Assembly (NCBI GenBank): GCA_003254885.1
Contig: QANT01006335.1
Location: 1-64,000 of the forward strand
Source: Purshia tridentata
Lineage: Eukaryota; Streptophyta; Magnoliopsida; Rosales; Rosaceae
Reading direction: 5' to 3'
Length of the DNA: 64,000 nt
Shown: piece by piece, positions 25,501-35,577 of the stretch
How the letters are laid out: the number at the start of each line of letters is the position of its first letter
Numbering within the stretch: the first letter of the stretch is position 1
Program-made: the position numbers and the translations under genes
Notes under the pieces: model-generated
Told to the model about the DNA's origin: nothing
What the model saw: only the letters and a program-made list of their open reading frames with translations
The model's database searches: none

Positions 25501-27853
25501 TATATAATTTTTCACCATGCATAAGCCACAGATGGGAAAAAGGTTGTAGCACCTCTAGTTTAGCCAATCGCGCAAAGACTTCCATTCTAGTATTATTATG
25601 TTTCTGCTTCTCTAAATCAGCAGCTTCCATGGTTTCCATCATAGTCATTTGCAGCTTTGAAGCCTGAAGCAAGAAAGAAGGTAAAATTAAGAACAACATT
25701 GAATCCAAAAGAATAAAGACATTTTAATAAAAATTCGATAAATTAAACAAAGTATTGGTGGGGAGGAAAAAGGCCCTGCATAAAACAAAATAGCACAATA
25801 GGTGCTCCAAATAGTAAACAGAAATATAGCATACATAACGATGTTGCCATATGAAGTTCTGTGGCAATACTAGTTTTATCATTGTTCCCTATTCCCTATT
25901 AATTTTAGAGAGATTAGTGTTTGTGATGCTCCTCACGGGCTCAAGAAACATAATTTGTAGCCAACTTCCTCCAAAGCACAGCAAGTCACTGCTTAGACCG
26001 CGCTTGGTTACATCAGAGCCTTTAACAGGAAAGTCAATCAGGTTTAGAAAATGCCACCTTACAACATATAGGTCATTTACCATCTATCAAATTCAAGCTG
26101 TTCAACTTCCTTATTGTCCAAATCAATTGATGCTTTGAATAAAAAACTGTAGAACAACTCTAGCGGAAAACAAGTAGAAAGGTGTTCCTCAATTTTATTT
26201 GTCCTAAGCTAGTACCGCGGTTACATTAAATAAAAATACCTAAAGATGAAAGAATGAAGCTTCTGTTTATTATAAACAACGAAAAATAGAAAATAGCACA
26301 GCAAAATGTAAGAGAGGAAAATGCTACACATATTATGGTTATCTTGAACAATCCCCACCAATAACAACAAGAATGATAAAAACAAAAACTCAATAACCTT
26401 ATTCTTACCTCTTGTGCTTGTTGTTTCACTTGCTCTTCAAGTATTTTTTCCAAGCTCTGCTTCTCTCCCTCCAGTCTGGCAACCATATTTTCCCGCTCTT
26501 TGATAGCCTCCACAGCCTTAGCTGCCGCTTTCTCAGCCAGAATCTTCTCCCTCTTCTTTCTCCTTTCCTCCTTCTCACGCTCACTTTCAAAATCAGAACT
26601 TGAACCCGAGTCTGTGTCTGACTCAGAGCTCCCATCACTTACTGAAGAAAAACCTCTCTTTACGTCCTCAGAGGTAGAACTTCGAGATGCTTCACTAGAC
26701 TCATGCTTACCTCTCACTATACTTCTCAACCGATCACCCACTTTCTCCCGTCCTATCTTCTTGTCAGATACCCCATCATTTTTCTTTGCTGACTGTAAAG
26801 AACCCTCCAAAGAAAGCCCCTTAGAATCAAAATGTCCACCATTTTCTTCATTTCCTTTAGCTTTTGTTTGCTCCGAAGTGTTCAATCCTACATCCCTCTT
26901 ATCCAACTCTGGCCTTTCCAAAATCTTACCATCACTCTTCAATTCAATAGTTGACGACCTGTGCGCTGAATCCCAAGAACTAGACTCCTCCCCATCACTC
27001 ACTTTCCCATTCAACTTACTTACTTCCCCAACACTTGCTCTCCGTGCTGACTTCAAAACATTATTATTACTAGCACTCTTTTGATTCTTCTTAACCTCTA
27101 AAACCGACAAATTCGAAGCAGAAGCTGCATTTCCCTGCCTCCTACCATCCTTCCTCAAACCACGAACCCCGGGCAAAGCATTGCCACGATTGGTGGTAGA
27201 CGTAGTTGCCTGATTAGGTGCACTAAGGAGTTGAGTCCAGTCACTGTCAGTAAGAGAAGGCTTAGATTTCTGGGTTCCAGAAATCTCTTTATCCCTATTA
27301 GTATTACTAGTATTATTATCATCAACACCACCATTAGCATTATTATTATTACTAAGAATGTTGAAATTAGGATCGCTTTGTAATTTTCCACGATAATCAC
27401 TGTTATCTGGAGTTTTCTTTTTCAACTGATCCTTCAAAGGCACACTGCCTCCCGTTTTCGTCGGAGTGCCCAAGTTCAAGTCATCGTCGGCGAGAGTCTT
27501 CTCGTTTTTCCGCAATGACTCCGCAGCTTGCTGATCGATCTAAACCGTCCATTACACAATCACACGCATATCACATTAATATTCCAAAAAACTATAACTT
27601 AAAATAAAATAAAAAAACCTTAAATTACAGATCGACTAGTTTGTTTTGCACCAAAAAAGAAAAATCAGGAAGTAAAAAACTTTTCTTTGTTTTTTATGAA
27701 TAAGAGAGATTTCCGACTTCGACAAATTTCTCTAATTTAAGAAAAACAGTCAAATTGTGTTTAAAAATAAAATTAGGAGGAGCACGGAGAGAATTAAACC
27801 TGATGGAGGATATTTTCAGCGGCTCTGAGCTTGGAGGAGATCCAGTTGGCCAT
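22574..27853 (-). CDS. GC2: Golgin candidate 2, Golgi tail-anchored coiled-coil protein
   Basis: Golgins tether vesicles and organise the Golgi. Exons on the minus strand: 27853-27800, 27539-26409, 25663-25553, 25368-25309, 24561-24504, 23981-23836, 23621-23496, 23085-23038, 22909-22574. All keep frame and give 689 residues. The amino terminus MANWISSKLRAAENILHQ is typical of plant GC1/GC2 proteins. Residues 20-300 are disordered, polar and Ser/Asn-rich. From about residue 310 a long coiled coil runs through KILEEQVKQQAQE, LAKSLANVQWNLEVE, AELRQQVELKEV and ELKRRLAQMTDHL. Near the carboxyl end a hydrophobic segment (LWSVVYFLCLHFWVIYILM) should be the membrane anchor. In Arabidopsis GC2 (At1g18190) also lies between a DUF1295 gene and RABA6b, which supports orthology. 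Confidence 0.88.
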
Positions 27854-28350
27854 GATCGTAAATTAGCTCTTCTTTTTTCCTAAGGCGCTATTGAAGGTGC
27901 ATTTTTGTGAAACGCAGCGTTTAATTTTGCAGAGGATGAAGGAGGGGCTGTGAGAACCATGCGAGTGGAAAGGAGGAAGAGGGTGCAAGGTGAAAATGCT
28001 CGAGTGACTGGCGGGTAAGCTTTGAGTTTCAAGGCCGTTACTCGTTAGATTTCGAGTGAGACACACGGCGCCTGTGGGTCCCACTGGTTAAATAGTAGTG
28101 ATGAGTCTGATGATGACCGATGAGCAGAGAGGGTGACATAGCGCGCGTGATCAACAACGACCGAGCAACGAACGTCCCATACTTTTGATGATGTTTGGTT
28201 GCAGCTTATAGCTTATCCTGGTTGTTTCTTACCAGGAGTTAGGGGGAAATCCCGTAAAAGCCAATTAACTCTATCCTATGGAACAAACACTAACGGGTCA
28301 TGACCATGTCACACACAAAGACTTTGTACACGAGTTTCACCTTTAACAAA

Positions 28351-28393
28351 ACATTAACAAGCTGCGACCCAAAAAAAAAACACATTAAAAAGC
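28351..28393 (+). repeat. Micro-insertion with poly(A) end and 12-bp flanking repeats
   Basis: ACATTAACAAGC (28351-28362) and ACATTAAAAAGC (28382-28393), with one mismatch, flank TGCGACCC followed by ten A and one C. The CCC-A(n) junction is like that of the other micro-insertions in this window. Confidence 0.5.
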
Positions 28394-28726
28394 ATCCAGA
28401 TTGGAACCAAAAAAAGAAGAAATTTCTATAGTTTGATTTTTCACTTTGGTGCAATGAATTGGGTACCAAAGTGAAAAATTATTTACCTTTGATTGCAAAT
28501 GTTGCTAGACCGAAATAAAAATTTACAAGTTATATATCAAGAAAGATTGCATTTACAAGTTGTACATTATAAAGCCCAAAAACCATCTTCACAAGCCCAC
28601 CCAACGAATATAGCAACTAAAAAGTTCACAACTCAACCCAAATGGGTCACGGGCAATGCCAGCTTGCATAGGCGGTTGATTTAAAATGGACAAAAAAACA
28701 AACACTATGGGCTTTTATGCTATGTT

Positions 28727-28780
28727 AAAGCTCTATTTGCTTCTTCTTGGCCCAAAAAAAAAAAAAAGCTCTATTTGCTT
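28727..28780 (+). repeat. Micro-insertion with poly(A) end and 16-bp flanking repeats
   Basis: A perfect direct repeat, AAAGCTCTATTTGCTT, occurs at 28727-28742 and 28765-28780. Between the copies lies CTTCTTGGCCC followed by a run of A, 22 nt in all. A poly(A) end plus target-site-like repeats is the hallmark of retroposition. Confidence 0.65.
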
Positions 28781-29190
28781 AACTTACTCTTAAACTCGAC
28801 TTGCAGAGAGAAAATTGTCTAAAACTCATATCAGCAATCTAATTATATCATGGTGATGTGAAATATTTAACATGTGATTGTGATTGAGTTTGATGGATAC
28901 AAGCAAATAGAAATAACTCCTCTCAAATTACTTAATATTGTTTAATATCTTTCAATATCGACTATTTTTCAATTAGACATTGTTTCATTTTGTGTGTTTT
29001 TGTTCATTTTGATGCAGTGGCCATTAGAAGTAAAGAAGTAGGACTATATATATCAAATTATCAATGATATATATGAATTCACACGAGAAAATCAACCTCA
29101 AAACTCTTCTAACCTATACAAGCTCTCTCTCTCTCCATGCATGCATGCATGGAGTGTATGAATTGAATGAAACATATATTAATTAATAAT

Positions 29191-31328
29191 CTATGTTGAG
29201 CAACACCAGCTAGCTTGTTTAGTAGCCGTAACTTCATGATCTATATGGATGATTTCTTTTGCAGCACGAAGGCTTGGACTTGTCTCATCATCCATTTTGG
29301 CTTCTAAACTCTTTAGGCTTGTGATTTGATGAATCTTAGAAATCATTTCCAAGAACACTTGCTCAACATTCACATTCTCTAAAGCAGAGGTTTCCATGAA
29401 ACATAGGCCTTCTGTTTCTGCAAAACTTTTGCCTTCTTGCTCAGCAACCTCTCTAGACTGACTCAAATCCGACTTATTGCCAACAAGAACAATAACCATG
29501 TCTGAATTACCAAATTCCCGGAGCTCCCGCAGCCATTTCTCTACATTTTCAAACGATTTTCGCCGCGTTATGTCATACACTAGTATGGCACCAAGTGCTC
29601 CACGATAGTACGAACTCGTGATTGCTCTAAATCTGCACCAAAACAAAGTATATAGGAATTGAATAAGCATATACTGTTTATGTATATACATACATGTTAT
29701 AATATATATTTATGTACAATGAGTGAGAAAGTTTCCCTAGTTTGATGGTGTTGGTCTGGCGTGGTGTACCCTCATGGATTGCCGCACACTCATTATGTCT
29801 TGTTTTGTTTATATATTATGTCTCTTTTGCATGCATGATTAGACCCCTTGACCTCATTTGTCCACAAACATTGAAAAAGGTCATAGTTTCTCTTTAACTA
29901 AGTCCTAAATTCCTAATTTGTTGAAAAAAGACCATGTTTCTACCTCAAGTATCCAATATTGACCAAAAAAATATAAAGCAGGTAAAAAGCAGGAAAGTAA
30001 GGGAGAGCAAGTCCACTAATTATGGCTAATTCTACTACTATTGTTGTTTTGCTAAGCTAGTAATTATTAAGCTAGCTAGGTGGCAATTAGCGAGAGCATG
30101 ACTCGCGGCCTCACGGGTGCTCAGTGACTCGGTGGTCTGGTTCTGTACGTCTGTGTATCCTTCTTTTCGTGAACTCGCTTGTGGGTTCATATTATCAGTT
30201 ATCAGACTCATGAATAGCTGAGTATACCAACAACGATAACGACACACATCCACAAAACAAATAAAGGAATCGAATGGGAAACTTTGGGGCTTTGAATTTA
30301 ATTAACACTTCTTGTACTTGTCTAGTTATCTAACTTATCTTCGTGCTTAAGGTTTTTTATTCCATTTCCAAACATTTAAAAAAAAAAATGAGAAATTTAT
30401 TTTAAGTAGATTATATTTTATTAGGGTATAATTAGAGCTCTTGACAAAACATTTAAAAAAAAAAATGAGAAATTTATTTTAGGTAGATGGGGTCCCACCC
30501 ACCTGAGTGGGTTATATTTTATTAGGGTATAATTAGAGCTCTTGACTTGTATCATTGTATGGGACCAAATCATCAAAAAGGAGAGACACGGTTGAGGAGT
30601 AGTGTTCATATCATAATATTCAATTAATTGCTTGAAATTTAGGGGCAACATAAAAACATTCATTGGAATTTAAGAAATCAAATTCAATGTCCATTCAGGA
30701 AGGGATATGTTCAATTAATTGTCCTACAGGGAACTCGATCAGCTAATTAATTTCCATATTGAGATGTAACGTACACAACATGTAATTCTGTATACCGAGT
30801 AGTTGAATAATTCAAATTTCCATTGAAGAAACACAACTAATTCAATGGTTGTTTGGTTCTTCAATTATGCAAGTTGTTGGTTGTTCATATATTTCTATGA
30901 CTAATTATCTCCAAAAATATAAGATAAGTCTGCTAATTAATCTTTAGCTCATGACCAGTACTGGGCAGTAGTACTGGATTTCAAAACCAGTTGTGAATTT
31001 TTTTTTATAAAAAACGATGATGAAATGAATGAATAGTGAATACATATACAAGATTAAAAGTATATATATGATGAAAGAATAAATATGCATACCTTTCTTG
31101 GCCGGCAGTGTCCCAAATTTGAGCCTTGATAAGTTTATCGGCGACCTTAATATTCCGGTAGGCGAATTCGACTCCGATGGTGGGCTTGGAATCCAACCGG
31201 AACTCGTCTTTGGAAAACCTGGATAGCAAATTTGATTTCCCAACTCCAGAGTCCCCAATCAAAACTGCCTTGAACAGGTAATCACAATCTTCATCAAATG
31301 AATCACCCATCAATTCACCCTTGATCAT
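29191..31328 (-). CDS. RABA6: Rab GTPase of the RABA6 (Rab11/RabA) subclass
   Basis: RabA GTPases regulate trafficking between the trans-Golgi network and the plasma membrane. Exon 1 is 31328-31093 and exon 2 is 29632-29191, joined in frame within the codon after WDTAGQE. Motifs seen are the P-loop GDSGVGKS, switch [25 protein letters not shown] and ETSALE. The protein ends CCST, giving the two cysteines needed for geranylgeranylation. The first in-frame ATG is 31328 (225 residues). The family-typical start [14 protein letters not shown] is at 31310 (219 residues), so either is possible. The intron of about 1.46 kb contains the 30371-30546 repeat. A TATA-like TATATATAT run lies near 31447-31456 on the minus-strand upstream side. 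Confidence 0.9.
30371..30546 (-). repeat. Imperfect tandem duplication in the RABA6 intron
   Basis: A unit of 75 bp (30371-30445) is followed by a second copy of 99 bp (30448-30546). The copies are nearly identical, both containing AACATTT-A(n)-TGAGAAATTTATTTTA and TAGGGTATAATTAGAGCTC. The second copy has an extra 24 bases (from about 30489) with an imperfect palindrome built from CCCACCC and GAGTGGG. Confidence 0.85.
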
Positions 31329-33512
31329 AATCAACCAATCTCAGCTAATAATTAATTAAATTAGATCAAAGAACAAAGCTCATGAAAAGGCCAAGGAAGA
31401 AAAGCAAATGAGAAACGGTGAAGAGTCATGCTCGTGTCTGTGTGTGTATATATATATGATATATGTGTACAAAGTCCAAATCAATAGCATGAGGAACCGT
31501 ATTGCTTTTGGAGGGTACTGAGTCTCTTACATGTGATTACATTGAAAAAGACATGATGGCTGCTCCCTCAGGCTGTCGAGGTTTAGTGCCTGTCATTAAC
31601 AAACTAGCTACCCAACTTAATTCATATCTTCACCTATAACTTCTCTTTCTCTAATATTACTCAACCTATTATTTAATTTATTTTCGCATTTTTTAAATCT
31701 TAGTTTGCATTTTCTTATTGGGCTTCCCTTCACTTTATTCTAGTATCAACCGCTTAAATCTTGTATTTCATAATTCTGTGAGAAAGAATTATGATTCCTA
31801 ATGCTATCCATTAAAACAAACAACTGGTATTTAGATGTGACATGACATTGGTGATTAGATTCCTTCCTTACCATTGGACCTCATAATCACGTGACTCCAC
31901 AGCGTCGGCCCACATTAGCTGGGCTTGCCCTTACATTTGAACAAATGGGTTGGTCTCATTCATATATGTAGCCCATCAATTTTTGGGCTTCAATTGAACA
32001 TAGCAAAGTGAGAACACTGTCCATTCAATTTGAATTTGATCCATTTTTTCATTTCAATCTCGTCTTCCAAGATTTAAATGGAATATGTTATCATCCACTA
32101 CCATCCAAAATGGTTAATAATTTAAACCCAGTCATGGCTAGAGTCCAATCCATCCACATTGTGCTAAGCATGTGCATATACCTCCAAATTGATGAGCAAA
32201 CTTAGTTATCAACAGAAAGAAAATTAGATAATATTACAATCTCCAAATAAATGAATTATGGAAATTTTAAAGGAAAAGCAAGTACAATATAATATAACGT
32301 TCTTTGGAAAACGTACAGGACCACTATGCATGGTCCTTAGGTATTTTTTTCCTTGTATGTTTGCTTGATTTCCACATGCAATCCATAATTCCATATGGGT
32401 GTGTGCATGAACAAACATACCCATCAGTGTCCAAAATTCTTGCAATTAACCCCCCAAGTCAGTTTACTTGTTAGATAGGGCAAGAATTGCGTGTCTTTTA
32501 AAGAAAAAAGTAAAACAATAATTCATTTTGTCAAAGGTCAATTTAAGAATTGCACAATAAAATAGATTTTATCTATTTTTGCGTGTTTCTGAAAAATATT
32601 TAAAATTGAATAAAAAATTAGCCCATCATTCTCGGTCACATCATCTTCGACATTTCTTAGACCTTCCCCTCCTCCTCCGCCATGCCATTGTAAGCCCGCN
32701 CCCCCCCCCCCCCCCCCCCCCTCTTCTCTTGATTCTGAGGCCCCATAACTATTCCTTTTTAGTCTTTAGTCATTTCATTAGTTATAACTTCCATTGAGAA
32801 AGGCGACCACGTGAAATCGCCACGTGGAACTTGGTAACAGAGCCCCTCTTTGATTATGATTTGATTTGATTAAAAAAAACACAAGCTTAAAAAGGTTTAT
32901 CATGATTAACGTGTCATTCACCTGTTCACCTAGTTAAGTGGTGACTGTTTATAGTGAGTACAATAGCACTAAATCACAAAATAGCACTGTGTTTATGTTT
33001 GGGTCATGTCTTGCATCGCTCAACATCACCATCAGATGTCTGCAAAAAGATTGTTGACTCGTCAACGCACTTCCGCATTCAGCCGTTGACGTTACGTTCA
33101 CCATCGTCAACAACCAGCACTACCATTAATGTAACTTGTAACTTGTAAACTGAAAAATAAATATAAAATATAAAATTGATAGCGCAATTATTTCATCAAA
33201 CCAAGGGTTGAGGATTTTCTCGGGAAACAAACATAGAGCAGAGAATACAGATAGTAAATTTGCCTAAGCGTGATTTTGAGCAAAGCACAAGAGAGTCGTA
33301 CAAAAACTACTAGAACAAGGAGGAGGATGTCATAAATCCCTTTTCCACATCCACTTGCAGACTTTTGCTCTAATCTAAGTATATATAAAACCCGTTCGAT
33401 TTTAATCATAAAATTCAAAAGTTAACCCTACACACTTGGATCGAGATTCGGATCTAAATTCATCTAAAAGAGTACGACTAGATGAAGCAATCATACCATG
33501 GAACGAGTGAGT
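31329..33512. other. Intergenic region between RABA6 and CML, with poly-C and an N
   Basis: No gene is seen. The RABA6 promoter lies at the low-coordinate end, and the CML 3' UTR probably occupies about 33190-33512. A run of 22 C (32701-32722) directly follows an N at 32700; the sequence there should be treated as unreliable. Confidence 0.6.
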
Positions 33513-34013
33513 CTAGGCGTTTTTGCTGAGGGCACTGCTGCCGTTGCTCATCATCGTCTTGAACTCCTCGAAATTCACATTTCCATCGCCGTCAGAATCG
33601 ACGGACTTGATCATCCGATGGCAATCTTCCATGCTGCACGACATCTGAAGCTGATTCAGCACCAAATGGAGCTCGGTGGCGGAGATGAGGCCGTTGCGGT
33701 CTTGGTCGTAGAGGTCGAAGGCGTCACGAAGCTCGGCGGCAGCGCCGTCGGGGGAGCCAGCGACCCAGAAAGCGTTGAACTCGTCGAGGCAGATGAAGCC
33801 GTCCTTGTCGGTGTCGAGGTCGACCATGACACGCTGGAGTTCTTCGGGAGGGACGTTGGAGCCGAGGGTTTTGAGGACGTTGCCGAGCTCGGAGACGGAG
33901 ATCTTGCCGTCGCCGTTGGCGTCGAAGCTACCGAACACCTTGCGAACCTCTTCCGTAACCGGTGGTTTGGGGTCGGTGGATTGGGCTGGGCTTGGAATTC
34001 CGTTGGTTGCCAT
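33513..34013 (-). CDS. Calmodulin-like calcium sensor with four EF-hands, CML26/27-like
   Basis: The gene is intronless and encodes 166 residues. Four canonical EF-hand loops are seen: DANGDGKISVSE (31-42), DTDKDGFICLDE (67-78), DQDRNGLISATE (103-114) and DSDGDGNVNFEE (139-150). All have acidic residues at positions 1, 3 and 12, except Asn/Lys variation at inner positions, so all four should bind calcium. A short Pro-rich head precedes the first EF-hand. There is no myristoylation or prenylation signal, so the protein is probably cytosolic or nuclear. The gene is clearly more GC-rich than its surroundings, as is common for intronless CML genes. Its place next to a RABA6 gene matches Arabidopsis CML genes At1g18210 and At1g73630. 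Confidence 0.93.
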   Translation of the reverse strand: MATNGIPSPAQSTDPKPPVTEEVRKVFGSFDANGDGKISVSELGNVLKTLGSNVPPEELQRVMVDLDTDKDGFICLDEFNAFWVAGSPDGAAAELRDAFDLYDQDRNGLISATELHLVLNQLQMSCSMEDCHRMIKSVDSDGDGNVNFEEFKTMMSNGSSALSKNA

Positions 34014-34083
34014 GGTTGGGGTTTGTGGCTTTTTGGTAATTTGGTATTGCAGATTTCATATTGTGCATGTTGAAGTCATGGGG

Positions 34084-34091
34084 TATATATA
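34084..34091 (-). promoter_or_regulatory. TATA box of the CML gene
   Basis: TATATATA lies about 75 bp upstream of the CML ATG on the minus strand, within a CTATATATACCC context. The spacing implies a short leader of about 40 nt. Confidence 0.55.
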
Positions 34092-35577
34092 GAAAATATA
34101 TTGGGGAATGGGACTTGGGAGTTGGGACAGTTGGGGGGGAAGGGATATTATTTGAGCCGCGGCTCCGAGAAAGCCGCGGAAAATTATAGACAAAAATGAA
34201 AGTAGGCTTGAAAATAGTAAATTACTAATTACTGATTACTACTTTCTATAAATAAATGTGGCCTATTAAAGTGATATACACGGCATGGGGCTTTTTCACT
34301 TTAAAAAGTGGTGATGATGTAAAGTAAAGGTAATAGCAATAAATGTTAGTTTTCATAGGTTTAAGAAGGCAATAGCAATTTTCATAAATAAAATGTTAGT
34401 TTCATTTCATTTCATGTAAAGGTATTTAAAATAAATTATTAACCATAAAGTAATAGATCTTCCGAGCTGTAGTGAACAGGAAGGCATGTGACATGTGCAG
34501 GTTGCCCATGACTTAATGAGGAAATTACTAGGGGCCTCCAAGCAGACCAAGCCACACTCGGTTTGAACGCGTTTTCAGTACTGCAAAAAAAGAAAAAGAA
34601 ATGCAACACGTAGACTTCCTGTTTGCAACACGTAGTTGAATTTGGTGATTGGGACAAAGGTTCCTCATTCGTTGCAACATGGCCAAGAGCATGATAAAAC
34701 TATTGTGACACGTTCATGGATAAGAGTACAATGAATAGCATATATAGAGAAGGTGAGACCCACTTATCCATGATTCATTTCATGGACATGGATAATTATG
34801 TAATTATGAAGAGTCCAACTAGACATTGCTGGAAATTCAAACAAGAACATAGCAAAACAACAGAGAGTGACTTGATCATAGACCATTAGACTAGAAATGG
34901 ATTGGTAATTAAAGCATATATTTTACTCATCAATATCTGATTTTCCAGAATATAAAGTTAACTTACAAGGAAGAGGCTGATTATTGTGCTTAACAAGTAG
35001 AATCATTCACAATCCATACTACTTTAATGAGGAACGAATGAGAGCTCAGGTTCACCCAGTTCCTAGTTTTATCTGGTCGTATACAATACACCATTGCTGC
35101 ATTGCACCGTCGTCACAAAATCCGAAAGCGTCCTGCAGACTGCAAAATACTAGTATGAATAATTCAAATGTCTTGTTTATATTTGCATTTATTCAATATG
35201 CGTACACAGTTTACAAAGACTAACCTCCATGTTGATAAATTCCTTCATGGAATTGTAGACTTTTGAGGTTATTATTGCAACCTGATCACTTTTATTACCA
35301 TCTTTCAGACGAATGATACTTTTTCTGCCGAATACTTAGTCACCCTTTACCTTCTGAACTGGGCGATTGACCATCCAGTCTCTCTTTTCAACTCTGTTTT
35401 GGAGGTCAGCTAGTTAATTTGCAGTTTCTTTAACTTTTCAATTCACATGATGATGCCAACAGGATCCTATTGTCTCTTTGTAACTTGTTTCAGATTAGCT
35501 CCACTTCCACATATTTTCTTACACACCTATCCCTGTGTCCCACATACGAATTGAAAAGTTAAATGCTCAGCACACAA
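34092..35577. other. Intergenic region between the CML and PPR genes
   Basis: No gene is seen. Short local duplications occur, for example GCAACACGTAG twice near 34602-34640 and a repeated AATGTTAGTTT context near 34340-34400. The end nearest the PPR gene is probably its 3' UTR. Confidence 0.5.

Larger units (their letters stand above)
27854..29190. other. Intergenic region between GC2 and RABA6, no gene seen
   Basis: The first 200 bases are the GC2 promoter and leader. The rest is AT-rich with several A-runs. It contains two of the micro-insertions flanked by direct repeats (28351-28393 and 28727-28780). No coding or RNA gene is recognisable. Confidence 0.55.

Noticed and set aside
33498-34073. 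191-codon open frame on the plus strand
   Set aside because: It is antisense to the calmodulin-like gene with four EF-hands; GC-rich codons create the shadow frame.
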